A stretch of DNA of 64,000 nucleotides from Lindgomyces ingoldianus (taxonomy: Eukaryota > Ascomycota > Dothideomycetes > Pleosporales > Lindgomycetaceae): NCBI RefSeq assembly GCF_010093535.1, contig NW_022985211.1:172754-236753 (forward strand), read 5' to 3'. Made by a program: the position numbers and the translations under genes. The notes under the pieces were generated by a model. The model was not told the DNA's origin. It did not search any database and saw only the letters and a program-made list of their open reading frames with translations. Positions 49,376-60,437 of this stretch are shown in pieces. Position 1 is the first letter of the stretch. Each line of letters opens with the position of its first letter.

Positions 49376-49552
49376 TGTGGAGGATAAAATAGCCTAGCAG
49401 TAGCTGTTTAGAAGATTAGATAAAGTAACTCTGCTATCTAAGAGAGCTGAAGGCTCTTCTTATATACACTAAGCTTTAGAACATAATATCTCTAGATCCT
49501 AAGCTGCGTCCTAGGTTCTAAGCCCTAGCTAAGGCTCTTAGTATACGCGACA
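49376..49552 (+). mobile_element. Solo LTR, family H (copy H1)
   Basis: A 177-bp TGTGGAGGATAAAATAGCCT...TATACGCGACA unit inserted in B4. Flanks are AAACC on the left and AACCC on the right, a 4-bp match of AACC. Comparison with B1 confirms the insertion point. Other copies are at 50919-51095, 55130-55306 and 56504-56680. Confidence 0.8.
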
Positions 49553-50577
49553 AACCCTTTTTAAACACTTTAACTATAAAAGTTAGTAAACTATTTATAT
49601 ACTTCTAAATTTTAATTTTTATAAGTATTAATTATAACTTAAGTTTTAGGGTATTACTTGGAGTTTATAACTACTAAAGCTTATTATGTATAGGTAGTAG
49701 TAGTAATAGAGTGCACAACTTTACATTAAGGCCTATTATAACTTATTATAGGTTAAAAGAAACTAATCTAGCGCTTTAGAACTCTTTTTATATATTACTA
49801 AAAGTAATTATAGTATTATAAGCTACTTTAAAGCGTAGTAAGAACTTTATTTTTATAATATAAGTAATTTAGTTATATATAAAGTTTTTAGCTTAGCACT
49901 TATACACCTTTTTTAAAGAAGTAAAACAACCTACATTAAGTAGCTATAAAAGGTATAATAAGTAAAAAAGTATATAAAGAGTAATAATCTTATTATTTTT
50001 ATAGTATTACTAAAAATAAAGTAAGTTATAGCTCTTATATCTATTAATAACTAGTAAATAGTAGCTGCTAATAGTATACTTCTTTATACGCGTGTTAAAG
50101 TGCTTTAACTAGTCTAGACTAAGCTAATTAGTAGTCTAGCTACACTTAAAAACTATAATAACTTAATTTTAAAGTAGATTTTTTTTATACTAGTTTAAAA
50201 AGTAATTACTACTCTAAAAAATAATAAAGAGTATAATAGCCTACTTTTAGCATTTATGCCCTAGATAGCTGTTGTCTACTTCTAGTTACTTAGCTAGACT
50301 GCTTTAGCTGTTCTTATCTCTCTAAACTTATAACAACTACTCTAGTAGATATTTAGCCTATTATAAACTCTATTTTGTTAAAGTTGTACATGTTATTATT
50401 TTAAATGCTATACTTAGCTTTAATATTCTTTATAAAGTTAAACTAGCTTTAAATTACTATAAAAATTTTATAAAAAGCTTTTTTATAGTTATACTTCCAC
50501 TTAAACTTTACTTTAAGCTTTAGGTAACACTTAATAAACATATTAGGCTAGTTTATGCTAATATAGCTTATATTACA

Positions 50578-51095
50578 TGTTGCGTTTGCCAAAAGGTCAA
50601 CCTCCCAGCTAGCACAGCAGAAGGATATATATAGACGGATAGCTGTACGCGACACACCCCCCAGCTCAAACCATGGAACGAGAGAGGTGAAACATGGTGA
50701 AACAACCTTAACACACCCTCCCCAGCCTAAGCAACAGAACTTAGAGACAGATCTAGTAAAGTAGCCTCTGTAATAGACGCACTGCCTAAATGCTCTTTGC
50801 TAAGCGTGGGAATCGCACACGCAGTGCTCCGGGATAATGCGATCCTATTAGTGGAGCAGGGGTGCGCAAATTTTTAAGCGCTAACCATCTACACTACGCC
50901 GCGAACCAGGCTCATAACTGTGGAGGATAAAATAGCCTGGCAGTAGCTGTTCAGAAGATCGGATGAAGTGACTCCGCTATCTAAGAGAGCTGAAGGCTCT
51001 CCTTATATACACCGAGCTTCGGAACATAATATCTCCAGATCCCGAGCTGCGTCCCAGGCTCTGAGCCCCAGCCAAGGCTCTCAGTATACGCGACA
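50578..51095 (+). mobile_element. 518-bp composite unit with family I left end and family H right end
   Basis: Inserted in B4 with the exact duplication TTACA (50573-50577 and 51096-51100). The uninterrupted target is recognisable from B1. The first 77 bp match family I (57515-57592) and the last 177 bp match family H (56504-56680). The 264 bp between are GC-rich, undamaged and seen nowhere else in the window. Both I and H start TGT and end GCGACA or similar. No open frame is present. Confidence 0.8.
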
Positions 51096-51429
51096 TTACA
51101 CTTAGTGTGTAAAGAGTTAGCTATATTAGCTATAGCTACTAGCTAGAGAGGAAATCCTTGCGCATCTTGCTTAAGTATCTGCTAAATAATTACCTACTCT
51201 TTATTATTATCTAGCTTTTATAAGTTAGCTATATAATTAGCTTAGAAAGGTTATCTAGCGTGTTAGTTACTTATTATCTTTTAAAAGACTCTATAAATAG
51301 CTGTAGTATGTTACTTAAAAAGTGTTATGTTTTATTTAAAAGCTTAAAGTGTAAAAAGAGTAGTGCAGTAGAGTCTTAGCAAAAGTAAGCAACTTAGGTG
51401 TGTAAGCACCTTGCCTGTGAAGTATGTTA

Positions 51430-52090
51430 GCATGTATTGTGTAAAACATAGTTAAATTATGTTAGTTGCGTCTATTCTACCTCTCTAGCCTTATTAGTGT
51501 GTTAGGGATTAGCATTAGCCACGCTTAGTTGCAGGCTGTGATTAGTTGCGTGCTGTAGTTAAATGTTGTTGTTATGCGTCTATTACCTGTCTAATACTAC
51601 GTTGCTAAGCATTATGCTGCAACTATTCTTTAACCTAAACAACCCACCTTAATGCTCTAACTATTACTCTTAGCAAGCTTTGCTTTTACAGATTATTTAT
51701 AAACTGTTGTAGTATTTTATTTACATGTCGTCTTAAACTCTCAACACCGCAAACTTCTCTTACTTCCACTACACAAAGCAACAACAACCTTGCATTATAA
51801 GTTCTCCCACTACTATTTCTATTAATTCTCTTGTTAAAATGAACTAGTTTGATGTGATTTTCTAATCTTTTGTTTCCTTCGCAATTTATTCCCTGTCACT
51901 ATGTACAGCTGTGAGATCAGTTAGCAAAAATGCACTAAAGGCTATCTAGGTTGATATTTGATAAAATGTTGCCGGGCAGAGTTCCACCCAAATTAAGTTG
52001 CGCAAATTTTTCATTGTAGTGGAAGTTAAGCTTAAGATTTTCCTTCTAAGATTGCTTAGAGGACTAAACAAAACTTCTCTTTTAATTCCT
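51430..52090. other. Intergenic region 3' of the SET-domain gene
   Basis: Moderately AT-rich DNA between transposon B4 and the stop codon of the minus-strand SET gene. It should contain the 3' untranslated region. No gene or repeat is recognised. Confidence 0.5.
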
Positions 52091-53617
52091 TTAAGAACCA
52101 TTCCTAGAAGCTGTAGCTTGACACATTGCCTTGTGATCTCCGTAATGGGCGACCTGGCATGCCCGCCCACAGTACATGACCGCGTTGCACCTTCCGCACC
52201 GCATCAGCTGCACAGAAACCTTTTTGCACTTGGCGCATTGGGCTGGTGCCGACAACGGACCCCTCTTATTTCCACTTCCGCTCTCTACCTCCGCCAACAA
52301 ATTCTCCGCTGTCTCTCTCGTCAATCTCAGTACCCGCTGTTCACCCAAGCTGACGTGCGCCGCCAACCATGCGTTCCTTTCCGGAGAATAGAACCCCTCT
52401 GCGAGTTGCTCTTCCAGCTTTTCTAGTTGAGTTCTGAAACCATCAAGAAGACCAGAGATCGATTCTATTAGAAACCGCAGGACTTCCACTTCGTTTGAAT
52501 CGCTGATTTTCTCAACTGGAACATCGCTTTTATGATGCGCTATTAAAGCAAGATCAGATTGGTGTAGCCGTTGAATACGGAGGTATCGAAGGACGCTACT
52601 TGGTAGCGGATCGGTGAGAGTGAGAGAGATGGTAGAGGTCGAATCGAGCCCAGCCGATACCCAGAGATTGTGCTTTTGCTCAAAAAATGGCGCCATAGGA
52701 TGCGTCGTGAGAACGAGGTCATAGCTGTCGTTGGGATTACCGGGCACGACAAAGCCATAGAGACGTAAAAGGCGATTGTTTGGAATAGGCCCATAATTGA
52801 TGAAAACCTGGAAGAACACTTCTAGGTAAGCGCATAATTGGTAGCATTAGACAACAAGATGGACGTACCTGATCTCCCAGTTCGTAGTCTTTCCCGGCAA
52901 GAACAGAGAGGTCCCCAGACAAGACATCGTAGACGTGACACTGCCCAACCTCCGACGAGTGGTTCAACATGTCCGCGAAGGGCGCCAAAAGTCGAATCGA
53001 ATCTCCATCGGGCAGCTTAAAATCCATCGCACGACTCCACACGGTGCAGAGTGCCCATTTGTACTGAGAGATGGGAAATAAGTGTCAGTAGCCAATTCGC
53101 AGCATCTTCCGTGTGATGTAATACCTACGTCTTCGATAGTGAATTTGTCGCGTGGAAACAGTTCTTGATGTTGTTCAAACAGTCGCACTACTAATCCCCT
53201 ATAGTCATCCTCGATCTGTCGATGCAACTGCTTCGTAATAGTGTGGAGCGAAGTTCCCGCGCAAACTTCCAGCTCGGCCTCCGCAAAGAAGATACTCGAA
53301 GTATAGCTCGCAGGCAGCGCTGCCACATGGCTTCCCATGCCATCGTATCCCGACCCGCGCGATCGGACAAAGAGAATATACGTAGCCAAGGTGTCATCGA
53401 CAGACAAGGGCGGTCGCGTAGAGAGAAGGGCTGGCCCAAGGATGGGATCAGCATATGCGTGTTCCACTGTCCAGAGAACGCCATGTGGAATGGTGAGAAT
53501 CTCTTCTCCTTCCTTGAATCGCCGCAGCGTTCTGACACCGCGCCCAGTATCCGAGAAGTCGGCAAGCTCGACGTCGTCCAAACCTGACGCTCCAGATTGT
53601 TTCAGCCAGCTTTCCAT
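52091..53617 (-). CDS. SET-domain protein (SETD3/LSMT-like) with C-terminal MYND zinc finger, 3 exons, 466 aa
   Basis: Predicted exons on the minus strand are 53617-53129, 53063-52869 and 52807-52091. Introns of 65 and 61 bp begin GTAGGT and GTACGT and both end CAG. The joined frame is 467 codons including the stop. A split SET domain is visible: TGRGVRTL at 24-31, the cofactor-binding ML-NHS at 195-199, and VFINYG at 229-234 with the catalytic tyrosine Tyr233. A helical Rubisco-LSMT-type substrate-binding region follows (about 270-400). Residues 419-457 form a MYND finger, CAKC...CGRC...YCGRACQ..H...H...C, with every zinc ligand present. The family transfers methyl groups to lysine (or histidine in SETD3), and MYND fingers bind proline-rich partners. 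The start at MESW was chosen because it fits the family. An in-frame ATG at 53737 would add 40 residues. No RIP damage. The substrate is unknown. Confidence 0.9.
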
Positions 53618-53759
53618 AGGATCGGACGCGAGAGTGTGTGCGTGAGGAGGCGAGGAGATTACTGTCTGTGGCTGGGGCTGGGTTATTGCGCAACGGGTGA
53701 GGCGAGCGAAGCTAATTTCCAGTCGATCCTCATGCACAAGCCGACATCCGTGCGTAGAA

Positions 53760-55129
53760 TATTCTAAATAAATTACAAGATTTTGTAAGCAGCTTGCTTA
53801 GGAAATAGTTAAACTTAACGTGTTCCACTACTCACCTAGCCACCCTACCAGGGTTGTCAACAATACAACAACAGAAACAATACAATTATTTGTTTTTTAT
53901 TAGTATTTTATTTTATTTATTATTTTTCTACTATTTTAATTATACAACATACTTTAAGCTATTCTCCTACTAGGATTCTACTTTAGTACTAACTTTTTAT
54001 ACATTCTGTATGTTTAAAACTTAATACACTAAGCTGCATTCTCTTCTACAATATTGTACAACGTTCTTCTAAAAATACCTGTTCTAATTTGTTGCTTATT
54101 ACAGGGATTAATAGGATGTGAATAGCAAATATTAAAAGCTGTAGCTAGCGTTTTCTTTGCGCACTTGCACACTACTACTGCAAAGAGAACACTTAAACTT
54201 TATATAGTGCTTTAGTATAGTCATCTTTATACTTGTCTTAACTAGCTAAGCAATTTATTAATTAATCTTATTAATAATTTTATTAAACTTAGTAAGTTCT
54301 TGTTGCAGTGCAACTTTAAGCGTTTTGTATAATACTAGAGTTAGTAGAATTTGTAAATCTTAATGTTGTATCTAAAGCTTTTTTACTTTAGAAAGTATAA
54401 TCTTTTAATAATCTTTTTTCTACTAAATCTTTACATATTTAGTATAATAGTTTAGATAAAGAATAAGTGCTATAGTATAGCATAGAGAGTTATCTATTTT
54501 ATAATAATATTTCTTAAGCTTCTAAATTGCTTGTTAAATACACAAAGCTAAGTTTTTAATTATATAATAATAACTTAAAAACTTCTTTATATATTTATTA
54601 AGAACGTCTATTGTAAAAAGAAGCTTGTCTAGTATAATATAGTTGCCTTACGTTTCTAAAGTTGCTCTGTAGAATAGCTATAGAAAAGCGCTTATTGTAT
54701 AAAGAGCTCTCTAATCTTATAGAGAAAGATAGTCTGTTTTAAGTAATTTCAAATTTGCTTTAACATAATTATTAAGAGCTAATTCTTTGTTAAGTGCTTT
54801 ACATAGCATTTAGTACTAGCTATTCTATTGTGTAGAGTTATTAAGTAGAATTTATTGCTACGCTAAAAAAATAAATTCTTTTATACAATTTGCTAAGAAA
54901 TAAAAGTAAACAATAATGTTGTAAAGCTTTCTAAGAACACTTATTATATAAAAACCTTCTTCTTTTTCTACTTAAGCTTGCTTATCTAGAACTCTTTTAA
55001 GTGTATCTACTTTATTATATGTAACAATTGTTTTAAATTAAGCCTTGTTAAAGAGGAAAACCTAGATAATAAGATGAATTATATGTTCTTAGCAGTAAAT
55101 CTATTAGAATAGAGAGTTTTAAGTAATAC
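53760..55129. other. AT-rich unclassified repeat-like DNA
   Basis: It begins right after the SET gene's upstream region. A short GC-richer block at 53818-53858 (CCTAGCCACCCTACCAGGG) could be a transposon end. The rest is AT-rich, without open frames or recognised domains. Confidence 0.45.
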
Positions 55130-55306
55130 TATCGGGTATACTAAGAGCCTTAGCTGGCGCTCGAAGCCTGGGACACGGCTTAGGATCTAGAGATAGTATG
55201 TTCTAAAGCTTAGTGTATATAAGAAGAGCCTTTAACTCTCTTAGATAGCAAAGTGGCTTCATCTAATCTTCTAAACAGCTATTACTAGGCTATTTTATCC
55301 TCTATA
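55130..55306 (-). mobile_element. Solo LTR, family H (copy H2)
   Basis: Reverse-oriented family H unit: starts TATCGGGTATACTAAGAGCC (complement of the GTATACGCGACA end) and ends TTTTATCCTCTATA. No target duplication is seen (AATAC and GTTAT). Confidence 0.75.
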
Positions 55307-57490
55307 GTTATAGGCCTTGCGCTTTAAGAACCTAGGACAATTCTCTTTATATAACTATAGCGCTAGTAAAAGCTGTTTAGAAGCTTTTTTATCTTTATTC
55401 CCTCTAACGCCTGTGTTATGTCTAATTAAGAAGCTTCTCTTCTAACAGGAGTGTACTAGCTTAGAGACCACGCAAGCTAGCCTCTCTAATTTATCTAGCC
55501 CTAGTTCTATGCTCTTAGCAAAAACCTATAGAACTAAATTAATCTAGATAGACTAGACGCTCTAAATCCTATAAACAGCGCTTCTAAAATGCCTATACTT
55601 AGAGTAATTACTGCTATAAATGTTTTAGAAAAGACTAATATATAGTACTAGACTAATATTACTAAGTATAAAGCTTACTAAAGTAACTAGGCTTTTTACA
55701 TAGCATAACTTTAGACAATCTAGAACTAGGTTAATGCAACTGTTGCACTAAAGCTTCTTAAACCTATAATAATGCAGCTTATGTTAGAGAACTAATTAAC
55801 TTTATAAGTACTAGTATAAGCGTTAAAATAAAAGCTAGCACTAATAGACATAAGCATAAAGAATTTAATATAAGTAGAGTATAAGGCTTACTTTACTAAA
55901 GTAAAGCATAGCACTATAACTCTAAAAGCTTAGTACTAACAGTAGTACTTTCTATACACTAAGGTAAAAACGTATAAGATTCTTAATATAGAACGCTAGC
56001 TAGCTGCACAAGACTTTCTAGACGCCCTAGCTCTAAAGCTTGCACTAGACTTAGCGCGCTCTATGCACTAAAGAGTTATAAAGGCTAGCGTACTTAGCAA
56101 GAAACTTCTAATAATATAGAAAATTAGTAAAATCCTTTTAATAATACTTTAAAAGCACTTCTTATGCGCAAGTAACTAAGGTATAGGTATATTTATAACA
56201 CTTAGCAGATAATTAGATAATAATATAACATAATTTATTTTAGCCTAATTAGGCTACTTTTGCTTATGTAAAGCTTTAGAGTAATCTTTTTACTTATAAA
56301 AGGTAGTAAACTGTAGAGACTTAAAGTTAGTAGTTATTAGAAAACTAAAAACACTTAGTTAAACTACACACTAAAAAATCTTTAAAAGGCTTAAGTAGGT
56401 GCAGTATAAAAAAGTAAAAGCTATACTACTTAAAAAAGGCTATGTAATTCTAGATAAAGTATTCTTTACTTTAAAAGCTATTAAAAAAATTAGATAAACT
56501 AGCTGTAGAGAATAAAATAGCTTAGCAATAGCTATTTAGAAGATTAGATAAAGTAACTCTACTATCTAAGAGAGTTAAAGGCTCTTCTTATATACATTAA
56601 GCTTTAGAATATAATATCTCTAGATCCTAAGCTGCGTTCTAGGCTCTAAGCCCTAGCTAAGGCTCTTAGTATACGCAACACTAGCTTTTCTAGGAAGTAT
56701 TATTACTACACTTATTAACCTAGCGCTTTTAGTAAAACTAAAAATGCATATAACTATAAATTTTAACACCTACCTAGTTTTTATAAGCATAATTCTAGAT
56801 AATAAGAGTGCTATGCACTTAGTAAATAGTATAAAGCTACTTATACCTAAGTTATTTAGAAAAGCGTAAGGTTTACACATAGTAAAAGTAAGCACTTAGT
56901 TATTTCTAATCTAAAAAATAGAAACTAAAAAGCTTATAAAATTTTTAAAAAAGTATAAAAAAATCGCATAGAGGATCTTATACTATAAAAAGTAGTTTTA
57001 GTAAAAGGATTTAATATTAATATTACTGTGATAACAAGCACTGTCTCTAGCAGCACTGTTACAATTACTTTAAAACCTTATTTAAGAGAAAATAAACTAT
57101 AGTATTTAAAACTTAACTATATACTATGTATAAGCATACTAAAAAAAAATAAAGTACTTATAACACTTTACTAAGAATATAACTTTATGTTTATTAAATA
57201 TAAAGCTGTTTTTTTTTTACCTACTAGTGTAAAGTGTGCTTCTAGAACATAGACACTTATAGATTTTATTTTTACACTTAGACTTAGAAGAGCTTTAGCA
57301 TACACATATAGAACACCTAGGCTTAAAAGCTTTATAGACTCTAGTTAAAAGCATAAATAATATAAATAATAGGTATAAAGTAAGTACACTATAAGCACTG
57401 CGCAACAACCTACGCTAAGCGGGTTATATTAAGAAGACTAAAAGAGCAAGCTCTCTACCTATTTTAAAAAGTTACATAGGATATGTTTAA
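55307..57490 (+). mobile_element. Copia-type retrotransposon remnant
   Basis: RIP-degraded coding sequence, interrupted by LTR H3. Around 56800-56860 the plus-strand frame reads NKSAMHLVNSIKLLIPK, similar to the sequence around the protease active site of copia elements. Around 57300-57370 it reads EHLGLKALQTLVKSINN-like sequence, resembling the gag-pre-integrase region. The upstream 55500-56300 is probably gag. Reverse transcriptase and both LTRs are absent. It differs from family D. Confidence 0.5.
56504..56680 (+). mobile_element. Solo LTR, family H (copy H3)
   Basis: A 177-bp TGTAGAGAAT...TATACGCAACA unit with the exact 5-bp duplication CTAGC (56499-56503 and 56681-56685). This fixes family H as an independent inserting unit. 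Confidence 0.9.
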
Positions 57491-57514
57491 TATGCTATTA
57501 CAGCGTAGCAGAGC

Positions 57515-57592
57515 TGTTGCGTTTTGATAAAAGGTTAACCTTCTAGCTAGCACAGCAGAAGGATATATATAGACAGATAGCTGTATGCGACA
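57515..57592 (+). mobile_element. Small 78-bp element, family I (copy I2)
   Basis: TGTTGCGTTTTGATAAAAGG...TGTATGCGACA, matching the left end of the 518-bp unit at 50578 and the reverse copy at 24774. No target duplication is evident. The following 57593-57732 is non-repetitive, with a perfect palindrome TCCTACATGTAGGA near 57692. Confidence 0.65.
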
Positions 57593-57732
57593 TAAACTCT
57601 ACATCCTGCCCTAAAAGGGCTAGCAATGCACAGGCCTATAGACTATAAGCTAGTAGGGCTAGCTGCTGCTGTCCTACATGTAGGATAGGATTAACATTAG
57701 CGGTAGCTTAGTTAGCTGTAGCAACAGCAGTA

Positions 57733-59598
57733 ACGTACTTCATGGGCGAGTTGCTCACACACCTGAGTTGCTTACTTTTGCTAAGACCCCACCACACTAC
57801 TCTTCCTACACTAATGCATTCCTAACAACACTACTTAAACGCGTTAAAAGAACGTTAGATGTAGCTTACACTCTAGGCTTTTAAATAAAACGTAACACTT
57901 TCTAACTAATGTGCTACAGCTATCTACAGAGTCTCTTAAAAGACAATAAGTAACTAACGCGCTAGACAACCTTTCTAAGCTAATTGTACAGCTAACTTAC
58001 AGAAGCTAGATAATAATAAGAAGTAGGTAATTATTTAGCACATACTTAAGCTAGATGCGCAAGAATTTCCTCTCTAGCTAGTAGCTGTAGCTAATATAGC
58101 TAATTCTTTACACGCTAAGCGCAATATAGGCTATGTTAGCATAAACTAGCCTAATATGTTTATTAAGTGTTACTTAAAGCTTAAAGTAAAGTTTAAGTGT
58201 AAGTATAACTATAAAAAAGCTTTTTATAAAAATCTTATAGTAATTTAAAGCTAGTTTAACTTTATAGAGAATATTAAAGCTAAGTATAGCATCTAGAATA
58301 ACAACATGTACAACTTTAATAAAATAAGGTTTATAATAAGCTAGATATCTACTAGAGCAGTTATTACAGGTTTAGAGAGATAAGAACAGCTAAAAGCAGT
58401 CTAGCTAGGTAACTAGAAGTAGACAACAGCTATCTAGGGCATTAATGCTAAAAAGTAGGCTATTCTGCCTTTTATTATCTTTTAGGGTAGCAACTACTTT
58501 TTAAACTAGTATAAAAAGAAAAATCTACTTTAAAATTAAGTTATTATAATCTCTAAACATAGCTAAACTACTAATTAGCTTAGTCTAGACTAGTTAAAGC
58601 ACTTTAACGTGTATATAAAGAAGTGTACTGTTAGTAGCTACTGTCTGCTAGTTATTAATAGCTATAAAAGCTATAACTTACTTTATTTTTAGTAATACTA
58701 TAAGAATAATAAGATTATTACTATCTATATACTTTTTTACTTATTACACCTTTTATAGCTACTTAATGTGGGTTGTTTTACTCCTTTAAAAAAAGTGTAT
58801 AAGTGCTAAGCTAAAAACCTTATACGCAACTAGATTACTTATATTATAAAAATAAAGTTCTTACTATGCTTTAAAGCAGCCTACAATGCTGTAATTACTT
58901 TTAGTAATATCTAAAAAAGGTTTTAAAGTGCTAGATTAGTTCTTTTTAACCTATAATAAGTTATAATAGGCCTTAATGTAAAGTTGCGCACTTTATTACT
59001 ACTACTACTTATATATAATAAGCCCTAGTAGTTGTAAACTCTAAGTAATACTTTAGAACTTAAGTTATAATTAATGCTTATAAAGATAAAAATTTAGAAG
59101 CATATAAATAGTTTACTAACTTTTATAGTTAAAGTGTTTAAAAAGGTCTTAAAAAAGGCAGCAATAATTATGTATAAGCTAGTGTTAGTATAATAAAAAA
59201 TTACTAAGCTTTAAGCAGCTAATAAAGCTACTACACAACATAAATTATATAAAAGAAAGCAGATTAAGGCAAAAAGAACCTTAATAATTTAAAAAGGCCT
59301 ACGCTTAACAGCTCTAAAGGAGTTTAGGGTGCGCAGTAATAGAAAGAAGGCAAAGAAGCAGGTGTAAGCTAAAGTAGGTAAGCTATTCTAAAGGCGCTGC
59401 AAACAGTGCAATTAGACTAGGCATAACACGTAAATGTGTAAGCAAGAAGCAGAAGTAGTATCTAAATAATATTCTAGGCTGTACTGTACTATATAGTGCT
59501 AGAGCGGGTTGTTATAGGCTATAATAGAGTTTGTTGGGGTGGAGTCTTGGCAAAAGTAAGCGACTCGGGTGTGTGAGCGACTCGCCCATGAAGTACGT
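57733..59598 (+). mobile_element. pogo/Fot1-type DNA transposon, family B (copy B1), most complete
   Basis: A 1866-bp element with about 55-bp terminal inverted repeats (ACGTACTTCATGGGCGAGTT at the left) and TA duplications (57731-57732 and 59599-59600). The plus-strand frame around 58290-59050 spells a pogo-family DDE transposase with stops: MYNFNKIRF where MYNFDE is expected, then VITGLER, INAKK*AILPFIIF, and VINSYKSYN where IDGHxSHN is expected. Each catalytic aspartate seen has become asparagine, the RIP-type G-to-A change. The ends are undamaged. Transposition by this copy is impossible without help. Confidence 0.9.
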
Positions 59599-59600
59599 TA

Positions 59601-60437
59601 TTATAGAAAACAAAAGCCCTATTTTAAGTGTTAGCTTTATACAACAAAAGTAATTAAGATACTGCAGGCTTAATACTTACATTATTATTATTGTTGTTGC
59701 TACTGCTGCTGCTGTTGCTGTTATTACTATCATTGTTACTGCTGCTGCTGTAGTAGTGGTGGATGTAGAAGAGTGGTGGTGCCGGCGAGTATCTACAATT
59801 ATTGTACAATGCTATAGTAAAGGCAGTTGCTATAAAGGGCAGTTGCGATACAGTTACATAAAACAACCCTTTACTTCTTAAATCTCCTAAAAACATTATA
59901 TAAATGCGTTATAGTATGTTTTGCCTAGTAAAATACTATAGCGTTTTATACCTAAAATGCTTCTAAACAATTAGCGATTAGTTTTTTCCCTTCACCAGCT
60001 AACAGTCCGCCGTACTGGTCGTACGCGACGCACGATGGGGCTGACTCACTCGCTTGTCTGTCTCACTTGCTTGCCGAACACGTTAGCTGGCACACACGAT
60101 ATAACTCTGCTTCTTGACAACAAGTTCATCATAACATCATCATTCGCACACTCAAGTGCGACATTTTCAGTTCACTACGCAATTCTCCTTACTAGTGTGC
60201 CGTCCTGCCAGAGGGCTACAATCCGTTCCCTTTCCTACTTCCCTGCCCCCGCCGACCACTTCATAGATACTCTCGCACCTTTTGGCTTCGTGAATCAGTC
60301 TACTGCAGGTAAAGTGCTCCTATCGCTACATAGCAAACCCTTTGTTCTGCATTGGAGCCAAAATTAAGTGTTGCGCTAGCAGTAACCACGGAACAATTCA
60401 CTAGCCGCCGGAACCCCACTTTCGTCATACAGTCACC
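59601..60437. promoter_or_regulatory. Upstream region of the 813-aa gene, with trinucleotide repeats
   Basis: Lies between transposon B1 and the start codon at 60438. It includes an imperfect (ATT)n, (TGC)n and (GTT)n array at 59679-59762. From about 60000 composition is normal, and the promoter and 5' untranslated region should be there. An open frame at 60035-60367 shows no protein-like features and ends 70 bp before the gene. Confidence 0.5.

Larger units (their letters stand above)
49138..51427 (-). mobile_element. pogo/Fot1-type DNA transposon, family B (copy B4), interrupted and truncated
   Basis: Reverse-oriented family B sequence, colinear with the complement of B1 from just inside its 3' end. 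It finishes at the terminal repeat ending CTTGCCTGTGAAGTATGT followed by TA (51428-51429). The other terminal repeat is missing where it abuts C2. A family H solo LTR (49376-49552) and a 518-bp composite unit (50578-51095) are inserted in it. The interior is RIP-degraded. Confidence 0.82.

Noticed and set aside
50780..50880. tRNA-like sequence (a B-box-like TGTGCGATTCC on the minus strand) in the 518-bp unit
   Set aside because: I could not pair a convincing acceptor stem or anticodon arm. tRNAscan-SE would decide, and a high score would make the unit a SINE-like element.
53617..53737. Upstream start of the SET gene adding 40 residues
   Set aside because: The extra residues look unlike the family and the MESW start matches typical N-termini. 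Kept as an alternative.
59654..59896. 80-codon Ser/Asn-rich open frame on the minus strand
   Set aside because: Produced by trinucleotide microsatellites. Its N-terminal part looks random.
60035..60367. 110-codon open frame just upstream of the 813-aa gene
   Set aside because: No domain, unbiased codon use, and the position is where the promoter and 5' untranslated region are expected.
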